Assembly: GCA_050303415.1 (NCBI GenBank)
Contig: JBNLBS010000010.1
Coordinates: 77,060-141,059 of the forward strand
DNA from: JBNLBS01 sp050303415
Lineage (GTDB): Bacteria > Pseudomonadota > Gammaproteobacteria > Methylococcales > Methylomonadaceae
Direction: 5' to 3'
Length of the DNA stretch: 64,000 nucleotides
A program made the translations under genes and the position numbers. The notes below the pieces were generated by a model. That model had not been told where the DNA came from. It saw only the letters and a program-made list of their open reading frames with translations, and did not search any database. Of this stretch, positions 1 to 8,443 are shown piece after piece (positions within the stretch are counted from its first letter, which is position 1; each line of letters opens with the position of its first letter).

Positions 1-717
1 AGCTTGGATTTTGATGTCATCTTCATTAACCAGTTTGGCCGCTTCTTCTTCCTGTAAAAGTTTCAGGGCATCTTTAACTTTCAACTTGCGAGGCTTGGTT
101 TTTCCGGTATTCATATTTTGGAACATGCCTTGCAACTGACTGGTCATTTCTTCCATGCCTGGAGGCGCCATGATTTCAACGCCAATTTGTGCAGCCTGGA
201 CATCAATTTCGATGTCTTTTTCGTCCAAATCGCCTTCGCGTAATTTTTTCCGCATTTTTTGACGGGTTGATGCTTCGGAATCAGACAGCATGCCTCCATC
301 GGCAGAAGGTAATAAGATATCCAGAACACGGTCTTCGGCGGCATCGGCGGCACGATTTTTCATCTTATCCATTGCGTCCAAACGGGTGGTTTTCACTGCA
401 TTGTCAACCAGGTCGCGAATAATGGACTCAACGTCACGGCCAACATAGCCGACTTCAGTAAATTTTGTCGCTTCAATTTTTATAAAAGGAGCATTGGCCA
501 GGCGAGCCAGACGACGGGCAATTTCTGTTTTACCTACACCGGTCGGGCCAATCATTAAAATATTTTTTGGTGTAATTTCTTCGCGTAAGCTGTCTTCCAC
601 CTGTGCGCGACGCCAGCGATTACGCAGTGCAATAGCAACTGAACGTTTGGCGCTGTCCTGACCAATAATATGTTTGTCCAGTTCACTTACAATTTCTTTA
701 GGTGTCATTTGACTCAT
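1..717 (-). CDS. hslU: HslU ATPase subunit of the HslUV protease (partial)
   Basis: This is the N-terminal 239 codons of the AAA+ unfoldase that feeds unfolded proteins to HslV in the cytoplasm. The start is MSQMTPKEIV at 717, and the reading frame runs off the window edge in frame, so the C-terminal part lies outside. A Walker A motif GPTGVGKT is at residues 57-64, and the following segment with EVGYVGRDVES is typical of HslU. The start lies only 4 bases after the hslV stop, so the two genes form an operon in the usual hslV-hslU order. The identification is secure; only the missing C-terminus is unseen. Confidence 0.96.
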   Translation of the reverse strand, partial: MSQMTPKEIVSELDKHIIGQDSAKRSVAIALRNRWRRAQVEDSLREEITPKNILMIGPTGVGKTEIARRLARLANAPFIKIEATKFTEVGYVGRDVESIIRDLVDNAVKTTRLDAMDKMKNRAADAAEDRVLDILLPSADGGMLSDSEASTRQKMRKKLREGDLDEKDIEIDVQAAQIGVEIMAPPGMEEMTSQLQGMFQNMNTGKTKPRKLKVKDALKLLQEEEAAKLVNEDDIKIQA

Positions 718-721
718 GCTG

Positions 722-1270
722 TTACTCTTTTGGCTCTGCGTCCAGTTCTTCTATACGTAAATTGTGATTGGTATAAATGCAGATGTCTGCAGCAATATTT
801 AACGAGCGCTCAACAATTTCTCTTGCGCTAAGGTCGGTGCTCTCCAATAAAGCACGCGCCGCTGATTGAGCAAAAGCACCTCCGGAGCCAATGGCCATCA
901 GATCATGCTCGGGTTCAATCACATCACCCGTACCTGAAATTATCAGTGATGTTTTCGCGTCGGCTATGGTTAATAACGCCTCCAGCTTGCGCAAAGCGCG
1001 GTCTGTACGCCAGTCTTTAGCCATTTCGACGGCTGCACGGGTTAAATGGCCACGGTGTTTTTCCAATTTGCCTTCAAAATGTTCAAACAAGGTAAAAGCA
1101 TCGGCTGTGGCGCCAGCGAATCCGGCAATTACTTTATCATGATATAAGCGACGCACTTTACGCGCGTTACCTTTCATCACTGTATTGCCCAATGTGACCT
1201 GGCCGTCGCCACCGATAACTACTTTGTCGCCTCGGCGAACAGAAAGAATGGTTGTACCTCTAAAACTCAC
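722..1270 (-). CDS. hslV: HslV peptidase subunit of the HslUV protease
   Basis: Proteasome-like threonine peptidase that forms the proteolytic core of HslUV. The GTTILSVRRG segment holds the catalytic threonine, the first T of TT, just after a short leader. The leader must be removed, as in family members with a MxxxxGTT start rather than MTT. A GTG at 1270 (MSFRGTT) has a GGGA 7 bases upstream and is preferred. A TTG at 1276 would add two residues. VIGGDGQVTLG and the C-terminal helix region are intact and the length is normal (about 182 residues). It is the first gene of hslVU. Confidence 0.95.
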   Translation of the reverse strand: MSFRGTTILSVRRGDKVVIGGDGQVTLGNTVMKGNARKVRRLYHDKVIAGFAGATADAFTLFEHFEGKLEKHRGHLTRAAVEMAKDWRTDRALRKLEALLTIADAKTSLIISGTGDVIEPEHDLMAIGSGGAFAQSAARALLESTDLSAREIVERSLNIAADICIYTNHNLRIEELDAEPKE

Positions 1271-1432
1271 TATCAATTCCCAATTAAACGAAAATGAAAC
1301 CCAATGATTTTACATGTAAATGGCTCGGATAGGGGAAAAATTAAAAAAAATACCAAATTTAGCCGGATTAAATCAGTTAAATCAAAAAATATGCTAGTCT
1401 GACGATTCCTTGATAAATAAAGAGATTTAGTT

Positions 1433-2059
1433 GTGGAAGCATTGGATCAAATTTCAACCACATTGGCTTTAACCATGGGCTTGGCGTGGGCCAGCGGTCT
1501 TAATTTGTACGCAGCAATTTTAACTTTGGGCATACTGGCAAATACCGGCAATATCGATTTGCCGCCTGATTTGCAAGTCGTCGCCAATCCTCTGGTGCTG
1601 GGCGCTGCAGGATTGATGTATTTTATTGAGTTTTTTGCTGATAAAGTACCGGGTGTCGATACTGCTTGGGACAGCATACATACTTTTATCCGGATACCGG
1701 CAGGGGCAATGCTGGCTGCTGGGGCGGTTGGTGATTTGAACCCGGCGGTAGAGCTGGCGGCGGCAATTGCTGGCGGAGGCATGGCGGCCGGCTCGCATGC
1801 ACTTAAATCAGGCACGCGGGTTTTAATTAATACCTCTCCAGAACCTTTTTCCAACTGGACGGCATCGATTACCGAAGATATTGCCGTTATTGGCGGTGTT
1901 TGGGCTTGTTTGAATCATCCTTTTCTATTTTTGCTGGCCTTATTGTTTTTTATAATTTTATTAATTTGGCTGCTGCCAAAAATATGGAAAGGTATAAAGA
2001 AAGTCTTTCTTTTTGTTGTTAATTTATTTAGAAAAGAGGACAGGGCTACTACCCCGTAA
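1433..2059 (+). CDS. DUF4126 family membrane protein
   Basis: Predicted inner-membrane protein of 208 residues, starting at a GTG. Several hydrophobic segments are visible: residues about 10-35, 48-66, 88-120 with an Ala/Gly-rich stretch, and a strong C-terminal helix around 160-185, followed by a basic tail. The Ala/Gly-rich pattern with GLNLYAAI near the N-terminus fits the DUF4126 family, whose function is not known. It is divergent from hslV and has no obvious operon partner; a tRNA gene follows. Function cannot be assigned. Confidence 0.75.
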   Translation: MEALDQISTTLALTMGLAWASGLNLYAAILTLGILANTGNIDLPPDLQVVANPLVLGAAGLMYFIEFFADKVPGVDTAWDSIHTFIRIPAGAMLAAGAVGDLNPAVELAAAIAGGGMAAGSHALKSGTRVLINTSPEPFSNWTASITEDIAVIGGVWACLNHPFLFLLALLFFIILLIWLLPKIWKGIKKVFLFVVNLFRKEDRATTP

Positions 2060-2092
2060 AAGATCAATTTAGAGGAAATCAGACGGCTTTAC

Positions 2093-2121
2093 TTGACTCT
2101 AAAGGCATTATCTAGTTTAAT
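2093..2121 (+). promoter_or_regulatory. sigma70-type promoter of tRNA-Phe
   Basis: TTGACT at 2093-2098 and TTTAAT at 2116-2121 are separated by exactly 17 bases. They sit about 20 bases upstream of the tRNA-Phe gene, the expected place for its housekeeping promoter. Confidence 0.75.
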
Positions 2122-2142
2122 ACGCGGCTCGTTTGTTGTAGT

Positions 2143-2218
<76 letters not shown>

Positions 2219-2509
2219 TTCTATAAAGCCATTCGGGCGCTTGTTTCCTAAAGCTATATTAAGTAATGCGATGAATGTGCCAGGCCAGTGATTGTTCTTG
2301 TCAACAGTTTTAATGGTTTGATGGTATTTTCCCTAATTTGCACCTTTTGTGCTGAACAAGTCTCTATATTCTAATTCCAATTAAACGTTCGGTATCGTTA
2401 TAAAGCTTTGGCTATATCGATTGCTTGTTTGAAGTATGATTTTTTTTAGCTTTCTCTTAAAGCAAGCATAATAGGATTAAGACACTCAAATTAATCAGTT
2501 AATTGGGGA

Positions 2510-2974
2510 TTATATTTTTTTTGTATGGTTGCCCAGAAACTTATCCAATTGGTTTGCAAAAGCCTGGCGATCGCTTTTATTTAAGGCGGATGGTCCACTG
2601 GTTTCAATTCCGCTAGACCGTAAGCTATCCATAAAATCTCTCATGTTCAAACATTCTTTTATATTTTCAGCGGTATAAAGTTCTCCTCGATGGTTTAAAG
2701 CATAACCGCCTTTCTCGATAACTTCAGCTGCCAATGGAATATCGCCGGTAATAACCAGATCTCCGGAATTGACGTGCTTGACTATTTCGTTATCGGCCAC
2801 ATCAAAGCCTTTGGGTACTTGAATAAAGTGGATGAATTTTGATGGAGGGGTGGATATATATTGATTGGCAACCAGTGTGACAGACGTTGCTGTACGTTCG
2901 GCTGCTTTGTGCAAAATATCTCTGATTACAACCGGGCAGGCATCGGCATCAACCCATATTTTTATTAAAGTCAT
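2510..2974 (-). CDS. YaiI/YqxD family protein (DUF188)
   Basis: This 154-residue protein begins MTLIKIWVDADACPVV, and the DADACP motif is the hallmark of the YaiI/YqxD (DUF188) family. The family has a PIN-like fold and is thought to act on nucleic acids, but no reaction is established. The conserved TGDIPLAAEVI segment is present. Length is typical and the gene stands alone. Confidence is high for the family and low for any function. Confidence 0.9.
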   Translation of the reverse strand: MTLIKIWVDADACPVVIRDILHKAAERTATSVTLVANQYISTPPSKFIHFIQVPKGFDVADNEIVKHVNSGDLVITGDIPLAAEVIEKGGYALNHRGELYTAENIKECLNMRDFMDSLRSSGIETSGPSALNKSDRQAFANQLDKFLGNHTKKI

Positions 2975-3337
2975 TTTGAATTAAAGCTGGTTTTAAATTA
3001 GTGTTCTGGATGTGGGGATTCTATAAGCTTTTATATGTGGATGTAGAATTATTTAATAGGCTCGAGTTATTAAATAATAACATTAGTTGTTGTGGTCAAA
3101 AAAATGACAAGAAGACGGCTTTAAAGTCAGTCAGCAAGAAGCTGCTTATTTTTTCTGTAATTTTGAGTATGGCGCGGGTGCGACGTATCTCCACCATGGC
3201 CATGTTGGAGTTTAGGGGATGGTTTGTATCGGACGGATACCTTAATTATGTGTGCTGATTTTTTTTAAGGGAGTCCTCCGTGCTTTTTACAAACAGGATG
3301 ACACTGTCACCTCTGTCTGTTGATTAGCCATTTGTTG

Positions 3338-3490
3338 TTACCTTATGGTTCTTTGGTTGAACGATATGTTGCTTAGCATGGCTGCCGTACCGAATAAAAG
3401 GGTAGAGAAAATAAATTCACCTGAAATGAATCCAAAAATGCCACACAGGAACATTGCACCGAATAAAATATCTTTTTGTAAATTTGACAT
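3338..3490 (-). CDS. Small hydrophobic membrane protein (50 aa)
   Basis: A short open frame read on the minus strand encodes 50 residues starting MSNLQKDILFGAMF and ending NQRTIR. It has a good ribosome site (AAAGGT about 8 bases before the ATG at 3490). Residues about 8-24 and 26-42 are hydrophobic, so two short membrane helices or a hairpin are likely, with a basic tail. It lies alone in a gene-poor stretch. I do not recognise a family. The ribosome site and clean membrane pattern make it more likely real than chance, but this is an inference. Confidence 0.5.
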   Translation of the reverse strand: MSNLQKDILFGAMFLCGIFGFISGEFIFSTLLFGTAAMLSNISFNQRTIR

Positions 3491-4158
3491 ATATTTTTAC
3501 CTTTAAAGTTGTTAAGTAGTATGGAACACACTATACGTTAGTGTTTTTTTGTTTACAATATCTATATTTATATACAGATTGTTTCTTAAAATGAAATAAT
3601 ATTTTGTCGTTGGTTATCTTAGCTATGAATTGTTACAGTCTTGTGTCTAATTACAATTAGATTGAGCTCTATTACAAAGATGACTTTGTTTTAATAACGC
3701 TTGAAATTCAATTGCACACCTGGCTTGCAGTTATGTTTATGGGTGTTTGTTGGTGACAAGCTGTTTGTGTATCATCAGTTTTAACAGGTAATCTCAAAGA
3801 GTTACTTCTCGGCTGTCCTGATTTTCTATGGGGCTATACCAAATCAAATTATTAAAATACTTTTTGGCAATTATTGCTTACTAACATGGTTAATAACGAA
3901 GTTTCTTTTACTCTTTTTAAGCTTTGGTTTTAAAAGGCATTAGGTTTTAGAGGTTGGAATTGCATATTGAATGAGGGTGATTTTTAAGACTTTATCTATT
4001 TGCTGCTGTAAAATTGACTGTAAATTAATGAGATGATGTTTTTTGTCTCGTAAAAAAAGCAACGAGACTATAGATTTGAAAGCGTTTTTAAACTGAGCAA
4101 TGTCTGATTAATAAATACGGGTTGCTTTGGGTTACAGATTGTTAGGTATACTTATTTA
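3491..4158. other. Gene-poor AT-rich spacer
   Basis: About 670 bases between the small membrane ORF and the response regulator carry no coding frame I can support. The only structure noted is an inverted repeat GTCTCGT/ACGAGAC at 4045-4068, about 90 bases before the response regulator start. It has no T-run on either strand, so it is not a classic terminator and might be an operator. Confidence 0.6.
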
Positions 4159-6333
4159 GTGAATAACTTAAACACAGAGAGACAGAAAATTTTAATTGTT
4201 GATGATACATCATCAAATGTGTTGTTGTTATCAGCTATTTTAAAGAAAATTGATGCGGATCTCATATTAGCTTATTCTGGGCAGGAAGCGCTTCAGAGTG
4301 TGATGACGCATGACATAGACCTGATATTGCTGGATGTGCAAATGCCCAATATGAGTGGTTTTGATGTCGCCGATATTCTCAAGAAAGATAGTCGAACTCG
4401 GGATATCTCTATTATTTTTGTCACTGCCGCTTATACGGATGAGCTACATAGAATTAAAGGCTATCAATACGGCGCTTTGGATTATATTCAAAAACCCATT
4501 GATAATGCCACCTTATTGGCTAAAGTAAATGTTTTTTTAACCCTTAAGCGTCAGGAAAAGCAGTTGATGATGCAAAATCAACGGTTAAGGGATGAAATTG
4601 AGGAAAGGAAACGAACTGAGCAAGCTCTGCGGGAGAGTGAAAGTAATTTGATGCTGGCTTCTGTGGTATTTAATGACAGTAGTGATGCGATTGTTATTAC
4701 CGATAGTGACAGTGTCATTTTAAAGGTGAATGATGCTTTTACCAAAATAACAGGATATAGCGCGGATGAAATTGTTGGCTGTAAGCCAAGTGTGTTGAAG
4801 TCTGACAAGCACAACGATGCTTTCTACCAGGAAATGTGGAATGCCATTAATTCTGAGGAAAAATGGGAGGGTGAAATCTGGAATAAGCGAAAAAATGGCG
4901 AGGTTTACCCTGAATGGGAACGTATCACAAAGGTTGTTGATGAAGCGGGGAATATAACTAATTTTATCGCTACTTTCACAGATATTACCGAAAAGAAAAA
5001 GAAAGAAGAGCATATTCATTATCTGGTTCATTATGATGCTTTAACCGGATTGCCGAATAGACCCTTATTCAGAAATCAGTTAACGAATGTTTTAGCGCGG
5101 TCAAAAAGAAATGATCAGGCGGGCGCTATTTTGTTAATGAACATTGACCGGTTTAAAAGTATTAATGATTCATTAGGTCATGATGTTGGTGATGAGCTTT
5201 TGATTCAGTTCAGCAAGCGTTTGGTGCAATGTATCCGTAAGGAGGATATTGTTGCCAGGCTGAGTGCCGATGAATTCATTGTGTTAATGTGCGAATTGAA
5301 TGATGAGAAGGGTAAAGTTGCTCATACAGCGGAGATAATCGCCCTTAAGATGTTGGAAAACCTGGCAACACCAATGAATATCGCCGGGCATGAGTTAATG
5401 ATAACCGCCAGTATTGGGGTAACGATGTTTCCTAAGGATGGCAATACTGTTGATAGCTTGATTATGCAGGCGGATACGGCTTTATATAGGGCAAAGGAGA
5501 GTGGGCTTAATAATGTTCAGTTTTTTGAGCCGGAGATGGAAAAAATTGCCATCAAGCGTATGGAAATTGAATATGCATTAAGGCGAGCTGTTCTATACGG
5601 ACAGCTAATGGTTTATTATCAGCCACAGATTGATATTAACTCAGATAAGATTATTGGTGCAGAATCTTTGTTACGATGGGAACATCCGACCATGGGCATG
5701 GTTTCGCCAGCTGATTTTATTCCTATTGCTGAAGACTCCGGTTTGATAGTTGATATTGGTACTTGGGTATTGGAGTCGGCCTGTAAGCAAATTAAGGAAT
5801 GGGAGGATAAAGGCGAGTTTAATTCGCTTAAGCATGTGGCGGTTAATATAAGTGCCCGACAGTTCAGTCAGTTAGATTTTGTCAGTACCGTTATCAGTAT
5901 TATTGAACAGTATCAAATAGCCCCCTGTCATTTGGAGTTAGAGTTGACTGAAAGCGCTTTGGTCACTAATGTGGATGAAACACGCGATAAATTGAAAGTT
6001 TTAAAGGATTTTGGTGTGTGTGTCTCGGTGGATGATTTTGGTACCGGTTATTCCTCGCTAGCCTATTTGCAGAAATTTCCGATTGATGTACTTAAAATAG
6101 ATCAGTCGTTTATTAAAGATTTGGAAAGCGACTTTAGTGATAAGACAATCGTTAAAACCATTATTGCAATGGCTAAAACGCTTGATTTACATGTAATTGC
6201 AGAAGGTGTTGAAAACGATAGACAGTTGGCATACATAAAGCAGGAGGGCTGTGATTGTTTTCAAGGCTATTTATGCAGTCCGGCGGTTAAGCCGGAAACT
6301 TTTTATGATTTATTGCAACAGAGAAATGCTTGA
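4159..6333 (+). CDS. Response regulator REC-PAS-GGDEF(degenerate)-EAL, likely c-di-GMP phosphodiesterase
   Basis: A 724-residue cytoplasmic signalling protein with a GTG start. The receiver domain (about 8-128) has D15/D16, phospho-acceptor D59, T89 and K112. A short coiled linker, a PAS domain (about 165-285), a GGDEF domain (about 288-458) and an EAL domain (about 468-715) follow. The GGDEF signature reads SADEF (369-373), so cyclase activity is probably lost, while the RxxD inhibitory site (R360-D363) remains. The EAL motif reads ESL (502-504) and keeps the catalytic Glu. NISARQF, LTESAL, DDFGTGYSS and AEGVEN are present, so phosphodiesterase activity is likely. No histidine kinase lies next to it. 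Confidence 0.93.
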   Translation: MNNLNTERQKILIVDDTSSNVLLLSAILKKIDADLILAYSGQEALQSVMTHDIDLILLDVQMPNMSGFDVADILKKDSRTRDISIIFVTAAYTDELHRIKGYQYGALDYIQKPIDNATLLAKVNVFLTLKRQEKQLMMQNQRLRDEIEERKRTEQALRESESNLMLASVVFNDSSDAIVITDSDSVILKVNDAFTKITGYSADEIVGCKPSVLKSDKHNDAFYQEMWNAINSEEKWEGEIWNKRKNGEVYPEWERITKVVDEAGNITNFIATFTDITEKKKKEEHIHYLVHYDALTGLPNRPLFRNQLTNVLARSKRNDQAGAILLMNIDRFKSINDSLGHDVGDELLIQFSKRLVQCIRKEDIVARLSADEFIVLMCELNDEKGKVAHTAEIIALKMLENLATPMNIAGHELMITASIGVTMFPKDGNTVDSLIMQADTALYRAKESGLNNVQFFEPEMEKIAIKRMEIEYALRRAVLYGQLMVYYQPQIDINSDKIIGAESLLRWEHPTMGMVSPADFIPIAEDSGLIVDIGTWVLESACKQIKEWEDKGEFNSLKHVAVNISARQFSQLDFVSTVISIIEQYQIAPCHLELELTESALVTNVDETRDKLKVLKDFGVCVSVDDFGTGYSSLAYLQKFPIDVLKIDQSFIKDLESDFSDKTIVKTIIAMAKTLDLHVIAEGVENDRQLAYIKQEGCDCFQGYLCSPAVKPETFYDLLQQRNA

Positions 6334-6336
6334 TTA

Positions 6337-6375
6337 AAAGGTAGTGCTTTGATCTGCACTACCTTTAGAATAGTT
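6337..6375. terminator. Probable bidirectional hairpin terminator
   Basis: AAAGGTAGTGC at 6337-6347 pairs perfectly with GCACTACCTTT at 6356-6366 around an 8-base loop. T-rich sequence follows on the plus strand. It sits between convergent genes, just after the response regulator stop. Confidence 0.75.
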
Positions 6376-6693
6376 TTATTTTCCCATTTGCATCATTTTT
6401 TGATGCATTTGCATCATTTTAGCTTTATGCGCTTTCATCAGGCTTAGCTGTTTTTGTTTTAATTCTTCTTTTTTTGTCGCGTCTTTTTCGCTCAGAATCT
6501 GATTGGATAAATCATGCATTTGCAGCATATGTTCCTGCATGTCGCGCATTTTCTTTTCTTTTTGTTCTTGCGTCATGTTTTTATGCATAGCATGCATCTT
6601 TTTGCCCTGCATGGGGTTGTCGTCAGCTGCTTGAGTAATGGCGCTGATGGATAAAAGCAGCATAATTGCCAGCATTGATTTAATGTGTGTCAT
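6376..6693 (-). CDS. Met/His/Lys-rich periplasmic protein
   Basis: A small exported protein of about 105 residues. A signal peptide (MTHIKSMLAIMLLLS to the cleavage-like AQA site) leads into a mature chain very rich in Met, Lys, Gln and His, with repeated MxxMH and MHxxMM patterns. It is probably a helical coil. The ATG at 6693 has AAGGT 7 bases upstream; a GTG at 6696 is less likely. Met/His-rich exported proteins often bind copper or other soft metals, and low-complexity periplasmic chaperones look similar. I do not recognise an exact family, so metal binding is an inference. Confidence 0.75.
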   Translation of the reverse strand: MTHIKSMLAIMLLLSISAITQAADDNPMQGKKMHAMHKNMTQEQKEKKMRDMQEHMLQMHDLSNQILSEKDATKKEELKQKQLSLMKAHKAKMMQMHQKMMQMGK

Positions 6694-6785
6694 CACTATT
6701 ACCTTTGTGTGAAGTTTGATTGATTCATTAACAGGCCGGGTGACATATTAGCCTTATCTAACAATAGAACTACATCTTCAAACTG

Positions 6786-7439
6786 TCAATGATTGTTATC
6801 ATGTTTGGCTAGAATTTTAAAACGGCAGCTGCATCCGCCTTTGGCTATACACTCTTCAAGCTCAATTTCTGTATTTAATAAAGAAGACACCAATGCGTTA
6901 TCAAATTCACAAATTTCATTATGTTGGTGAGCCAAGTCATGATAGACGCAATTATGCGCTTGCAATTTTGGCTTTTCTAGTTTGTTATCAAGAGGGGCAA
7001 TAGCGGAAGCATCGTAACCTAGGTTTTGCATAATATCGATTAATATTGTCATGCGTTCTTCAAGGGGTTTTCCTTCGACTTTTGATTGTAGAGTTTCAGC
7101 TACTTCGAGTCCCAGTTGATGCATATATTGGCGAAACTCAGTCGGCCCCATTTTTTGTTTTAAACTATTTAACAGCAATTCAGAAAACCAGCTATATTGC
7201 TTGGGAAAGAGGTTATTACCAGCCTCGGTCAACTCATAATAACGAGCCGGCCGCCCCGCAGTTTTTTGTTGTGAACCTTGTCGGACAAAACCGTCTCGTT
7301 CCAGGCTCGCAAAATGCTGTTGTACAGCCGTTCTGGATATATCGAGCTCAGTTGCAATATCGTTTAGACTCATGCCTTCTCGGTGTTTAATCAGCAGGTT
7401 AAGAATCTGCTGTTGTCTGGGGGTAACGGGGTTGCTCAT
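6786..7439 (-). CDS. SufR-like winged-helix regulator with C-terminal cysteines
   Basis: A 217-residue DNA-binding protein. An N-terminal winged helix (about 5-70, with LNDIATELDISRTAVQQH as recognition region) is followed by a dimerisation and ligand domain. Cysteines at 164, 177, 197, 203 and 205 resemble the Fe-S ligand set of the SufR family; the C-x12-C spacing of the first two matches. Such proteins repress or activate genes in response to cluster loss by oxygen, NO or iron shortage. No suf operon is adjacent. The nearest genes are divergent and encode a truncated haemoglobin and a reductase, which makes NO or oxygen stress a plausible signal. The target genes are an inference. Confidence 0.8.
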   Translation of the reverse strand: MSNPVTPRQQQILNLLIKHREGMSLNDIATELDISRTAVQQHFASLERDGFVRQGSQQKTAGRPARYYELTEAGNNLFPKQYSWFSELLLNSLKQKMGPTEFRQYMHQLGLEVAETLQSKVEGKPLEERMTILIDIMQNLGYDASAIAPLDNKLEKPKLQAHNCVYHDLAHQHNEICEFDNALVSSLLNTEIELEECIAKGGCSCRFKILAKHDNNH

Positions 7440-7982
7440 AAAGGGAATTACTTCAGTTAATATTTACACCACATTGTTGCTACTTGATTGTCGGTATCGG
7501 GTTAATGAAACGACAACGCAGGCAATCAGTCTCATTCACTACTCATCTCGTTGCTATACCTGGTAATCTCTAGATTAAAAGTATCAGTTGACTTCCGGCG
7601 AGATAAATAATGCATTAATTACAGCAAGACAAATCTTGTAAAGCCGCACTTTAAATAATTTTTTCGTAAATTTCTACCTGACATTTTAATCATACATCCT
7701 TATTTTTCCGCTGTATTTTACCAAAATCGAACAAATCAGGATTTCTTTAATTGGGAGGGCTTTGGCGTTACGGTAATTGCAATAGAGGACATTAATACAG
7801 AAAGCAAATAAAAGCAATATAATAAAGATATGCAACATATATATTGCAAAATAGTAAAAATATAGGTAGTATCTGTATATAGTTAGTAAATACACCTAGT
7901 TTGAAAGCTCATGCGTTCTCAGTGGTTTTAAACGAATGGCGTAGTTCTGACTTAAATTTAGATTTTTACTTAAAGGTGGAAA
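7440..7982. other. Long intergenic region between SufR-like regulator and truncated haemoglobin
   Basis: About 540 AT-rich bases lie between divergent genes and must hold both promoters. One inverted repeat GCAATATA/TATATTGC is at 7814-7847. No RNA gene or convincing coding frame was recognised; the only long frame (minus, 7686-7895) starts at GTG and lacks a ribosome site. Confidence 0.5.
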
Positions 7983-8351
7983 ATGACTAATACATTATTT
8001 GAAAAGCTTGGCGGTGAAGCGTCAGTAAATGCGGCCGTTGATGTTTTTTATCGCAAAGTACTTTCTGATGACAGAATCAATCAGTTTTTCGATGGAATCG
8101 ATATGGACAAGCAGTCTGCAAAACAGAAAGCTTTTTTGACCATGGCTTTTGGTGGACCAAACAATTATAGCGGTGATGATATGCGTAATGCGCATGCAAA
8201 TTTGGTCAAACAGGGTTTGAATGATAGTCATTTTGATGCGGTGGCTGAAAATTTACAAACTACCTTGGAAGAACTTGATGTTCCGGCAGAGTTAATCAGT
8301 GAAGTGATGGCAATTGCGGGGAGTACTCGTGAAGATGTTCTAGGTAGGTAA
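7983..8351 (+). CDS. Group I truncated haemoglobin
   Basis: A 122-residue 2-over-2 globin of the TrHbN type. It begins TNTLFEKLGGEASVNAAVDVFY, matching the pre-F and B-helix region, and has the FGGPNNYSG and NAHANL segments, in which the proximal haem histidine is the H of NAHANL. AAAGGTGG precedes the ATG with good spacing. These globins bind oxygen and NO; many act as NO dioxygenases when a reductase supplies electrons. The next gene, 92 bases downstream, encodes a ferredoxin-NAD(P)H reductase, a natural electron donor. Confidence 0.93.
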   Translation: MTNTLFEKLGGEASVNAAVDVFYRKVLSDDRINQFFDGIDMDKQSAKQKAFLTMAFGGPNNYSGDDMRNAHANLVKQGLNDSHFDAVAENLQTTLEELDVPAELISEVMAIAGSTREDVLGR

Positions 8352-8443
8352 AAAGAAAACCTTTAGCTTAATAAGGCTCGGTTTCATATGCTTCGAGCGG
8401 CATTTATGAGAAATGTCGTTTGGGTTCAATAAAGGTGAGTAAC

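Noticed and set aside
3001..3258. 85-codon plus-strand frame starting at GTG
   Set aside because: No ribosome site, no recognisable domain, odd composition; most likely chance.
4045..4068. Inverted repeat as terminator
   Set aside because: No T-run on either strand and it lies upstream of a gene start.
7686..7895. 69-codon hydrophobic minus-strand frame
   Set aside because: GTG start without ribosome site in AT-rich DNA; the Tyr/Ile/Leu-rich product is what random AT-rich sequence gives.
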